This document shows, piece after piece, positions 27,647 through 35,856 of a stretch of 64,000 nt of DNA. Made by a program: the position numbers and the translations under genes. A model generated the notes under the pieces. It saw only the letters and a list, made by a program, of their open reading frames with translations. It did no database searches and was not told the DNA's origin. Position 1 is the stretch's first letter. Each line of letters begins with the position of its first letter. This stretch comes from Amycolatopsis sp. FDAARGOS 1241 (GTDB taxonomy: Bacteria; Actinomycetota; Actinomycetes; Mycobacteriales; Pseudonocardiaceae): NCBI RefSeq assembly GCF_016889705.1, contig NZ_CP069526.1, positions 2,356,001 to 2,420,000 on the forward strand, in the 5' to 3' direction.

Positions 27647-30600
27647 CTACTTCCCGTTGTAGACGACGTAATCGTGGTACGGCGTGAGCGTCACCGGGCC
27701 GCGGAGGCCGTAGGGCTGGCCGGCCGTTGATTTCTTGTTGTACTTGGACACTGCGTTGCGCAGTGTCGTCCGCACAGTGATCTGGACGGCGTTCGTGCCG
27801 GGGTGCAGCCATCGGGTGATGTCCCACTGCCGGCCGTCCGTGATCTGGGTGCCGGCGAACTGGCCGTTGACCGAGATGTCCGCGGTTCCGTCGACGTGGC
27901 CGATGTCCAGCTGTACTCCTTGCGCGGCGTTCGCGTGCCACCCGTCGGGCAGCGTGGTGTTCGCCGTGTAGGTCCCGACACCGGACTCCCCGTTGAGCCG
28001 GGTGATGTCCCGCCAGTCCTTGAGCCGGAACTGCTGGAACTGCGAGTCGCCCAGCCCGCTGGGGATCGACACCGTGGCGCCGCCGGTGGGAGTGACGGTC
28101 CTGACCGTCGACGACCACGGGGTCCACTGGTCGATGGTGGACGGACGGCTGGCCGGGACGCCGGAAAGCGGCCGATCGTCGTCGGTGCGGACTTCGGCGT
28201 TGACGTCGGTCTTGCGGCCGTCGGACAGCTGGAAGGTCTGGCCGCCGGATTCGGTCGCCCGGAAGACGATCTTCCCCTTGCTGACGAGGAATGAACCGTC
28301 CTTGGGCGGCGCGCCCGTGACGTGGACAGCCGGCCTCGCGTCCTTGTTGATCGTCACAACTTCGCCTTGGCCGCACTGCAGGGTCATCGGCACGGTGGTG
28401 CGTCCGTTGCCGGAGGAGTACTGCGCGATCGGCGAGATCGACCCGTTCCACAGGTTCATCGCCGCCGGCACACCCTGGACCGCGAAGGAGGGGCTGAACG
28501 TGATCGGGTGATCGGACGGGTTGTAGAGGTAGACGTAGGCGCCGCCCTCGACGTCGCGCCACTGGGACAGGATCTGCGTGCCGTCCGAAACGACTCGAGG
28601 AGTGAGACCCAGGCGCTTGAGCGCAGTTCGCGACGTCATGCTGCGACGCCACCTTCGTGGCTGACGGCAGTTTGAGCGTCGCAGCGACGTTGTTCTTGCC
28701 CACGGCGTCGCCGCGCGCTCCGCTGGCGTAGGTCGTGTCCCGGTCGGGGAGAGCACCTGCGAACACGACCCGGACGCCGGCCTTCGCGGCTTGCAGGATC
28801 GCCGCCGACGCGTCGTGGGTGATCGGCCGTTGATCGACGACCAGGGCGCGGTAGCCGCTGGTGCCGGGGAACAGTTCACCGTGGTCCGGACGCGAATCCT
28901 CGGCCAGTCCTTGGGGATCGAGGTACTCGACGGAGAAGCCCTGCTCCTCGAGGCGCTGAGCGTTGAACAGCGACTGGTGCCCGCGTGGGGACAAGAAGGA
29001 GTCGCTGTAGACCGCGACGTCCGTCTTTGCCGTGCCGGTCTCGAGCACGCTGGTGCCTCGCGCGAAGTAGCCGTTCAACGCCGGCCAGCTGGACCACTGG
29101 GGGAAGTTCTTGTCGTGCCAGCTTTCGGTGACCGAGTCGGTGAATCGCGTGGTCCCCGGCCACGCCGCGCCTGCGGATTGCAGGGCGAAGTCGTGGATGA
29201 ACGGCTGGGACACTCCCACGGCCCACTCCTTGCCCATCAGGTCGCGGTAGTCGTCGAGGTTCATGCTGTAGGCGGGTTTGAAGATCGCCCCGAGTTCGAC
29301 GCTGAGGAGGCGCCGCCGCCCTGGTGCACGCCTGAGGCGATCGTCTGCTGGAAGGCGAGCGAGTTGCGCCAGGCGGGGTCGGCGGGCGAGACCGGCAAGT
29401 TCTCGCCGGCGTCGAGGGATTCGGTTTCCGACCTCGCTCCGAAGCTCTCCAACGAGCGGAAGCTCCGGATCGGTTCGAGGTCCTGCAGGTAGGTGGCCTG
29501 GGCTTTGTACTGCATGCCGTACTGCTTTGCCCAGTCCTGGAACACCTGCAGGTGGTTCGCGATGTACAGGTCGGTCAGCGTCTCGTAGTAGTCGTGCCGG
29601 ATCTTGCTCGCCGACCCGTCGGAGAAGGAGAAATCGGGTCTCGGTTCCTTCGGCGGAACGGGGAAGTCCGACTCGCCCTGGACGAACATCATCGGCAGGT
29701 ACTTCGCCATGTCATATCTGCGGCGGCTGCGGAATTCGCTTTCCATCTTGGGTGTCCACAAGATGGGGGTCGCGTGCAGCTCCAGCGAATCTTCGAACAG
29801 GTCCGCTCCGGATTTCCGCAGTTTCGGCGCGTTGTCCTTGCCGATCTGGAGCTGATCGAGGTCCTGCGCGGCCTTGCGTGAGGCGTCCGCGTCCAGCGGA
29901 TTCGTGGAGTTCCCCTGGTTTTCCCGGGACCAGAACGCGAACAGCTCCCAGTCGCCCGCCGCCGGTGCCCGCCACGAGATGTCGCCGTTCTTCACCTGCG
30001 CCGTGAGGTCAGTCAGGGAGCCGGGATCCAACACCGTCGACTTGGCCGGTGGCCGGCCGGGCGCCGACACGTCGGGACCGGCTTCCACGACCCGCGCAGC
30101 CGGGACCGCAACCAGCCGGCGCACCTGGGGCAGTTGCGCCGCGTCGATCGGCGGCGGAACCGGCCCCGAAAAGCTCTGACCGCCGGACATGTGGACGCGG
30201 CCGTACTGCAAGTTCTTGCGAGGCGAAGCCACTTCCGGCGCCGGTCGCCGGCGTCAGCACCGGCCACGCTGCTCCCTTGGTCATCGACACCTTGATGCCG
30301 AGGTGGGCGGCCTTGTTCAGCACTTGGCCCAGGCTCGTGCGCTGGTCGTCCGTGGCCCACGCGCCGTCGGAGAACGCGATCTCGACCTCGCCGAACCCGG
30401 CGTCCGCGATGACCTGCAGCTCGCGAAGTGCCTCTGCGTTGTCCAACGGCTTCTGCCACCACCACCGCATCGCCGGCTTGAACCGGGTGTCCGGGTGCGC
30501 GAACTGGGCCGCGGAGAGTCCGCCGGCCGGCGGTTGCAGTACATCCGTTCCGGTCGGCAGCTCAGCGGACGTTTCGGCCGAGGTCCGCAGATCAGAGCTG

Positions 30601-30707
30601 GCGGTCCCGCTGGGTGTCAGGCCGACCAGCGATGCGACAGTCACCGCGGATAAGCCGAGGGACAAGAACATCAATTGTCGTTTTCTCGATGTGGTGGACG
30701 AAAACAT
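27647..30707 (-). pseudogene. Secreted GH106-like glycosidase, three single-base frameshifts
   Basis: From ATG 30707 the protein has a Sec-type N-terminus (LMFLSLGLSAVTVASLVGLT), then RFKPAMRWWWQKPLDNAEAL and KVSMTKGAAWPVLTPATG. A shift near 30211 is needed to read LQYGRVHMSGGQSFSGP, another near 29315 to read LSVELGAIFKPAYSMNLDDY, and a third near 28626 to read TALKRLGLTPRVVSDGTQ through to the C-terminal jelly-roll and stop at 27647. The 30211 and 28626 junctions can be mended by deleting one base from a two-base run. The joined protein would be about 1018 residues. It follows the rhamnosidase gene at 30862-33114. It may be a recent inactivation or a sequencing artefact. Confidence 0.8.
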
Positions 30708-30800
30708 CCACCTTCAGTGGTGGTTTCTGTTCGCCTGAAGCTCAGGAGGGTGGGGAAAGGCGATTTCGCTTCGGTGGGATTCGTTCTTTCGTCACGCGGA

Positions 30801-30837
30801 GTGGGCTGCTGTGGAGGTTTCCTCCACAGCAGCCCAC
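30801..30837 (-). terminator. 17-bp perfect hairpin, terminator of the minus-strand rhamnosidase gene
   Basis: GTGGGCTGCTGTGGAGG (30801-30817) is perfectly complementary to 30821-30837 with a TTT loop. It lies 25 bp past the stop at 30862, so it probably ends that transcript and separates it from the next minus-strand gene. No U-tract follows. Confidence 0.8.
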
Positions 30838-30861
30838 AGCGTTACGGCGTTCTCAGTCTTG

Positions 30862-33114
30862 TCAGGAAACGGTGATCCGGTAGGTGCCGCCGGGCACTGT
30901 CAGGGTCACGTAGCCGCCGGACGATTTCGCCTCGGGGCCGATGTCCTTGAGGACACGGCCGTTGATCGTGACGACCGAAGTGCGGCCGACCGGGACAGTG
31001 ATCGTGCCGGTGGTGTGCTCGGGCGCCTGCACGGTGAGGGCGAACCGGCCTGATCGCGAGTCCGAAGTCCACTCCGTCTTGATGGCTCCGTAGGCGGTGG
31101 GGACGGCGCCGCTCGCCCAGCGAACGCTGCCGGGATGCGGCGCGATGCTCCACGACTGGTAGCCGGCACCGACCGGCTCGACGCCGAGCAGTTGCTCGGT
31201 CAGCTGCACCGACGGCGACGCGGCCCACCCGTGGGCGAGGCTGGCCGTCGCCCGGTTGACGCCGCCGGTGCTGTTCTTGAACTCCCAGAACGCGCCGGTG
31301 TAGAGCGGGTTCTTCTTGTCGATCATCGGACCCCAGGTGCGTTTCATGAGGTCCAGCGCTCCGGTGGTGTCACCGACGGCGAAGCGGCCCGCGGTCTCCA
31401 TGCCGTTGGCGAAGGGCTCGATGGTGTGACCCGTGGGGTCCTGAAGTCCCGGCCCCATGATGGCGCCGTACGGAGTCCAGAGCGTCTTCATCGCTGCGAG
31501 GACGCCGGCTTCCTTGCCCTCCGGAACGAACCCGTACTGCAGTGCCAAGGCGTTGGCGTCTTCGACCAGCACGTCGGCCTTGGCGCTGCTCTGCCCGTAC
31601 GCCCCGAGCTGCGGGTTCCAGAGCTTGCTGGTCACCGCGGCTTTGATGGCCTCGGCCTTGGCATCGTCGGTGTCGGCGAGGGCGGCCGAGCCGACACTGC
31701 GCTCGAGCCACGACATCTCCTTCAAGAGGATGTAGTAGTCGATGCTGTACTTGGTGACTTCACCGGTCTGAGTCGCCTGCCAGTAGTCACGGTCGTTGGA
31801 GACCACGAGGTTGTCTGCGCTGAGGAAGGTGTCGTTGTAAGCCAGCTCCTTCCGCAGAGCGGGGAGGGCAGCGATGAGGTAGGTCTTGTCGCCGGTGTAG
31901 CGGAAGTAGTCGATGAACGCGCGCGCCCCGTATCCGGAGTAGTTGTTCGAGTAGAACAGCGGGGAACCGACCGGCGAGGTGCGCTTCGAGAAGTCCGGCG
32001 AGCCCGGGAAGGCACCGTCCGCGCGCTGGGTCGCCAGCAGCACGTCGAGGGACGACTTCACGTAGGCCGCGCCGGCGTTTCCGAGGCTGGTGAGCAATGT
32101 GGGGATCTGGACGAGCAGGTCGCCGGTCCAGATGCTGCGGTCACGCTTGGCGCCGTCGTAGATGCGCGCATCCGGAAGGCCGTTGAGCCCTGGCGCCTTC
32201 AGGTTCAGCTGCAGCGTGTAGGCACCGGAGTACCACATCCGGTTGAGGTCGTCCTCGCTGGAAAGGAACCACCCCTGGTAGTCGGCGGGTGTCGCGCGGA
32301 ACGCCTGGAAGTCCAGGCCCGCCGACGAGAGGCTGACGCTGCCGGGGGAGGAAACGGTGAGCAGGGCGAACCGGAAGCCGCCGTGGAAACCTCCGGTCAG
32401 CCGGCCAGGACCCGTCGGCTGGAACGTGTCCGGACCGCCGACACCGGCGAGCCCGCGGGACTCGTCCGAACTCGGCGCGCCGGGCGACGTGGCCACGGCC
32501 GTGCCGGTCGCGAGATCCGCCGGTAGCGCGGGTTTCACCGCTACGGTCCGCGCGGTGACGTCGAAAGCTGTGATCGTGCGGGTGACCGGCTCGCCGGTGG
32601 CGGGGGTGAACGTGATCGAGTTGCCGGTCTCCAGGTTCGCGGCGGAAGCCAGCGTAATCTGCGTCGCTCCGGTCGCTGCCGCTGCCGAGACCGTCGTCGA
32701 AGCCGGGGTCCGGATGTACTGGCGCGCCTCGGCGGTCACCAGCGTGAGCGTCGGCGATCCGGTGACACGGGTGAGGTCGAGGTAGGGCGTGCCGCCGACC
32801 TCCTTGCCGAAGTCGAGCAGGACGGAGGCCGGGGTGCCGCCCGCTTTCGTCGTGAGCGTCGTCGCGGGACCGTGCGACTTCAGCAGCGACTGGGGATGGG
32901 TGACTTCGCCGCGGCCTTCGGCCTGGACGGGGTGGACGTCAGCGGTCTGCGGGCCGAGGACGTAGGACTGCCAGGCGGAGGTGTTCAACCCGGGCACCTC
33001 GATCGGGGACGCCACGGCGGGTGTCATCGCCAGCGCGGGGATCAGGGCGCCCAGGATTCCCGCCGTCGCCAGACGATGGAACCGGGACGGTCTCAGACTA
33101 GTGAATCGTTTCAA
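30862..33114 (-). CDS. Secreted alpha-L-rhamnosidase-like six-hairpin glycosidase
   Basis: TTG 33114 is chosen because a GGAGAGAGAGG site lies just upstream and a classic Sec signal follows at once (FHRLATAGILGALIPALAMT, ending AVASP). The protein has 750 residues. An N-terminal beta-sandwich (ASVLLDFGKEVGGTPYLDL) leads to an (alpha/alpha)6 barrel with YDGAKRDRSIWTGDL near residue 290 and ALAHGWAASPSVQL. The end resembles the GH78 C-terminal domain (GYQSWSIAPHP to TITVPVGRTSVVTINGR). It is a GH78 relative; the exact family is not certain. The LacI-type operator overlaps the start codon, so control by the adjacent LacI protein is likely. Confidence 0.82.
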   Translation of the reverse strand: MKRFTSLRPSRFHRLATAGILGALIPALAMTPAVASPIEVPGLNTSAWQSYVLGPQTADVHPVQAEGRGEVTHPQSLLKSHGPATTLTTKAGGTPASVLLDFGKEVGGTPYLDLTRVTGSPTLTLVTAEARQYIRTPASTTVSAAAATGATQITLASAANLETGNSITFTPATGEPVTRTITAFDVTARTVAVKPALPADLATGTAVATSPGAPSSDESRGLAGVGGPDTFQPTGPGRLTGGFHGGFRFALLTVSSPGSVSLSSAGLDFQAFRATPADYQGWFLSSEDDLNRMWYSGAYTLQLNLKAPGLNGLPDARIYDGAKRDRSIWTGDLLVQIPTLLTSLGNAGAAYVKSSLDVLLATQRADGAFPGSPDFSKRTSPVGSPLFYSNNYSGYGARAFIDYFRYTGDKTYLIAALPALRKELAYNDTFLSADNLVVSNDRDYWQATQTGEVTKYSIDYYILLKEMSWLERSVGSAALADTDDAKAEAIKAAVTSKLWNPQLGAYGQSSAKADVLVEDANALALQYGFVPEGKEAGVLAAMKTLWTPYGAIMGPGLQDPTGHTIEPFANGMETAGRFAVGDTTGALDLMKRTWGPMIDKKNPLYTGAFWEFKNSTGGVNRATASLAHGWAASPSVQLTEQLLGVEPVGAGYQSWSIAPHPGSVRWASGAVPTAYGAIKTEWTSDSRSGRFALTVQAPEHTTGTITVPVGRTSVVTINGRVLKDIGPEAKSSGGYVTLTVPGGTYRITVS
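33101..33114. promoter_or_regulatory. LacI-type operator overlapping the rhamnosidase start codon
   Basis: GTGAATCGTTTCAA contains the same 13-mer as 18537-18549. On the minus strand it covers the TTG start and following codons of the rhamnosidase. It is also about 240 bp upstream of the divergent LacI gene, so it could serve both. Confidence 0.7.
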
Positions 33115-33355
33115 TTCAAGTGCCTCTCTCTCCGTTGAGCGGAGGTCTGCGGGGACTGCCCGGGACGGGCACGGACGGGCCTGGCCGCGGTCGGGCACCA
33201 CGGCCAGGAGGAAATGGTGGAGACCCGCCCGCGGGCGGGGCAAGGATTTGTCCGGATCCGGACGCGCATCCGGCGTCGGGCGAGGTCGCGCGCCAGGCAC
33301 CTGCACTAGCATCGGTGGCACTGGGTGTCGTGCGGGCGGGGAGAGGAACAGTCGG

Positions 33356-34384
33356 CTGAACAGGGTCACCATTCGCGACGTCGCGGACCTGGCGAAGGTT
33401 TCCCCGGCCTCGGTGTCGAACTACTTCCACCGGCCGCGGAAGCTCTCCGAGGGAACGCGCCAGCGGATCCGCCAGGCGGTGGACACGCTCGGGTTCGTGC
33501 CCAACGACGCCGCGCGCACCCTGCGGACCGGCGTCAGCCCGGTCATCGGCTACCTCGCCTTCGAGCTCGCGGGCGCCACCACTCCGGAGATCGCCGCGGC
33601 TATCGAGCAACGGGTCTCGGCCGAGGGCATGTACATGCTGATGGCCAACGACACCGCGTCCGAGCAGCGCGAACGCGCCTACCTTCAGCTGTTCGCGAAG
33701 CAGCAGGTCAGCGGGGTCATCATCGCGCCGGTCGGCAACGTGGAGGCCGAGCTCGCCCGGATGCGCTCGTTCGGCATCGCGAGCGTGCTCAGTGCACGCC
33801 GCGCCGAGTCGCCGGCGCAGGCGTCGGTGTCGATCGACCACGTCGAGGGCGGCAGGCTGGCCGCCGCGCACTTGATCGAGCAGGGGCGCAAGCGCATCGG
33901 GTTCGTCTCGTCTTCGCTCGAGCTGAAGCAGATGTCCGACCGGCTGAACGGGGCGCTGTCCGCCGTCCACGCCGCGACGGGTGTCACGCTGGAGGTCCTC
34001 CCGGTGCCGGAGCGGTCCGTGGAGGCCGGGATCGCTTGCGCGGACGCGCTCCTGCGCCGGCCGCCGGCCGAGCGGCCCGACGCGTTGTTCTGCGCGAACG
34101 ACCTCCTGGCCATCGGTGTGGTCCAGGCTTTCGCGGCGAACGACGGAGTCCGCGTGCCGGCTGACATCGCCGTGGTCGGTTACGACGACATCGAGTTCGC
34201 CCGGTCCACGATCGTGCCGCTGACCACGGTCCGCACACCGCAAGCGGAGCTCGGCACCGCGGTGGCTGACCTGTTGTTCGCCGAGATCGACGCCCTCGCC
34301 TCGCCGGGTGGCGGCAGTCCGCCGCGTCATCAGCTCGAGTTCTCACCCGAGCTGGTCGTCCGGGCTTCGACCGTTCGGCAGTGA
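33356..34384 (+). CDS. LacI-family transcriptional repressor of the rhamnoside locus
   Basis: The 342-residue protein has an N-terminal LacI helix-turn-helix (VTIRDVADLAKVSPASVSNY, then FHRPRKLSEGTRQRI) and a periplasmic-binding-like effector domain (GYLAFELAG to VVGYDDIEFARS). The reading frame has no ATG, GTG or TTG at the right place; CTG 33356, 8 nt after GGAGAGGAA, fits the domain start and is my choice. It lies at the centre of the glycosidase island, divergent from the minus-strand rhamnosidase and upstream of the transporter operon. Five matching operators around the locus support it as the local repressor. The inducer is probably rhamnose or a rhamnoside. Confidence 0.88.
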   Translation: MNRVTIRDVADLAKVSPASVSNYFHRPRKLSEGTRQRIRQAVDTLGFVPNDAARTLRTGVSPVIGYLAFELAGATTPEIAAAIEQRVSAEGMYMLMANDTASEQRERAYLQLFAKQQVSGVIIAPVGNVEAELARMRSFGIASVLSARRAESPAQASVSIDHVEGGRLAAAHLIEQGRKRIGFVSSSLELKQMSDRLNGALSAVHAATGVTLEVLPVPERSVEAGIACADALLRRPPAERPDALFCANDLLAIGVVQAFAANDGVRVPADIAVVGYDDIEFARSTIVPLTTVRTPQAELGTAVADLLFAEIDALASPGGGSPPRHQLEFSPELVVRASTVRQ

Positions 34385-34418
34385 CCCACTTCACAGACGG
34401 CTTCGAGCTGGCTCGTTG

Positions 34419-34434
34419 TTGAATCGTTTTACCC
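34419..34434. promoter_or_regulatory. LacI-type operator, inverted identical copy of 18341
   Basis: TTGAATCGTTTTACCC contains, on the minus strand, the same 15-mer as 18341-18355. It lies 35 bp after the LacI stop and about 110 bp upstream of the MFS start. Confidence 0.7.
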
Positions 34435-34495
34435 ATTTCGGCTCGCGGCCTTGACCTTCCCGGGAGGCCATGTGGTGTGATGCCTGGCGCACCGA

Positions 34496-34511
34496 GGTAA
34501 AACGTATTACC
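34496..34511. promoter_or_regulatory. LacI-type operator near the MFS start
   Basis: GGTAAAACGTATTACC has perfect GGTAA/TTACC arms and the central AACGT. It is 34 bp upstream of ATG 34546, so it probably overlaps the promoter or leader of the transporter operon. Together with 34419-34434 it gives the two-operator layout also seen at 18341/18537. Confidence 0.7.
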
Positions 34512-34545
34512 AACGGCGTGCTGCTTCGACGATGAAGGAGACCTG

Positions 34546-35856
34546 ATGGCCGAGAACACTGCCACCGGCGCGGCCGCGCTGGAGACCAGACACTGGCTGC
34601 TCGCGGTCGCCGCGGGGATGGCGTCGCTGCTGGATTCCGGGGCGATCATCTCCGTGGGCTTGGGCCTGGCGCTGTGGAAGAAGGCATTCGAGCTCGACGT
34701 GTGGACCGTCGGGGTGCTCGGCTCGGCCTTGACGTTGTTCATCGCGGTCGGGTCCGTGTTCGGCGGGCGCCTGGCCGACCTGGTCGGCCGCGGCCGGATG
34801 TTCTCCCTGACGATCCTGCTGTACGCGGCCGCGGCGGTGACAGTCGCGCTGGCCCCGAGCGCGACCGTGCTGGTGATCGGCGTGATCGTGCTGGGCATCG
34901 CCGCCGGGGCCGACCTGCCGACCTCGCTCGCCGTGTTGTCCGAGCGCGCACCCGACGGGGCGCAAGGGCGGCTTGTCGCGTTCACGCACGTCATGTGGAC
35001 GATCGGCGTCGTGGTGGCGACGCTGCTGGGCTTCGCGGTCTCCGGGATGGGGGTGCCCGGTGTCAGCCTGATCTTCGGGCTGCTCGCCGTGCTGGCCGTG
35101 GCGACGTTCGGGTTCCGCGCGTTCTACCCGCCGTTCCGCCGGCTCGAGCAGGAGGCGCAGGCCCGGTACGTGACGGCAGGCGTGGATCCCGCGAAGGCCC
35201 TGCCGCTCGCGAGCCTGCTGCGCAACCGGGCTTCGCTGGTCCTGATCGCGCTCACCGCGCTCTTCTACCTCTTCTTCACCTTGGTGGCGAACACCTTCGG
35301 TTCGTTCAAGACGTACTTCCTCGTCACTGTCGGGGGTACGACGCAGACCGTCGCGACCGGACTGTCGTTCGGCACCACCCTGATCGGTCTCGTCGGCACG
35401 ATCGTCTTCACCCGCATCGCCGACACCAAGTGGCGCAGCCGGTTCTTCGCCGCGGGCGTGGTGGTCTTCCTCGTCTGCCAGCTGCTCATCGCCGTCACCG
35501 GCGGCGTGGTCCTGCCGGCGATGATCGCTGCCTTGGTCCTGTACAACATCGCGTTCCCCTTCGTCGGGGAGGCGCTGTACAAGATCTGGACCCAGGAATC
35601 GTTCCCGGTCAACGCCCGCGCGACCGTACAGGGCTTCACCATCGCGATCGCACGGTTCATCGCCGCGGCCTTCGCGCTCGTCACTCCCGCGCTCATCGCG
35701 TGGAGCCCGGCCGGCCTCTACTACTTGCTGGCCGTGTTCGCGGTGGTGTCCGGGCTCGTCGGCTCGCTCATCATCCGCCGGTTGCGGGCCGGCTCCGGCC
35801 GCGCGGCGGCTTCGCCGTCCCGGGCTGCCACTCTCACCACCAAGGAGGCTCTTTGA
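34546..35856 (+). CDS. MFS sugar/rhamnoside transporter
   Basis: ATG 34546 follows GAAGGAG. The 436-residue protein has 12 hydrophobic segments and MFS signatures: GGRLADLVGRGRMF between TM2 and TM3 (near residue 73) and the central loop ending TM6. Its sugar-porter-like N-half begins MASLLDSGAIISVGLGLALW. The next gene is a cytosolic GH78 whose start overlaps the transporter stop, so the cargo is probably an intact rhamnoside or rhamno-oligosaccharide that is cleaved inside. Two LacI-type operators lie upstream. Confidence 0.88.
   Translation: MAENTATGAAALETRHWLLAVAAGMASLLDSGAIISVGLGLALWKKAFELDVWTVGVLGSALTLFIAVGSVFGGRLADLVGRGRMFSLTILLYAAAAVTVALAPSATVLVIGVIVLGIAAGADLPTSLAVLSERAPDGAQGRLVAFTHVMWTIGVVVATLLGFAVSGMGVPGVSLIFGLLAVLAVATFGFRAFYPPFRRLEQEAQARYVTAGVDPAKALPLASLLRNRASLVLIALTALFYLFFTLVANTFGSFKTYFLVTVGGTTQTVATGLSFGTTLIGLVGTIVFTRIADTKWRSRFFAAGVVVFLVCQLLIAVTGGVVLPAMIAALVLYNIAFPFVGEALYKIWTQESFPVNARATVQGFTIAIARFIAAAFALVTPALIAWSPAGLYYLLAVFAVVSGLVGSLIIRRLRAGSGRAAASPSRAATLTTKEAL

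Noticed and set aside
34674..35852. Long plus-strand frame upstream of the cytosolic GH78, overlapping the transporter
   Set aside because: The MFS protein in the other frame is clearly real. The extension is rich in Arg and Gly with no motif; GH78 similarity starts at the TTG at 35853.
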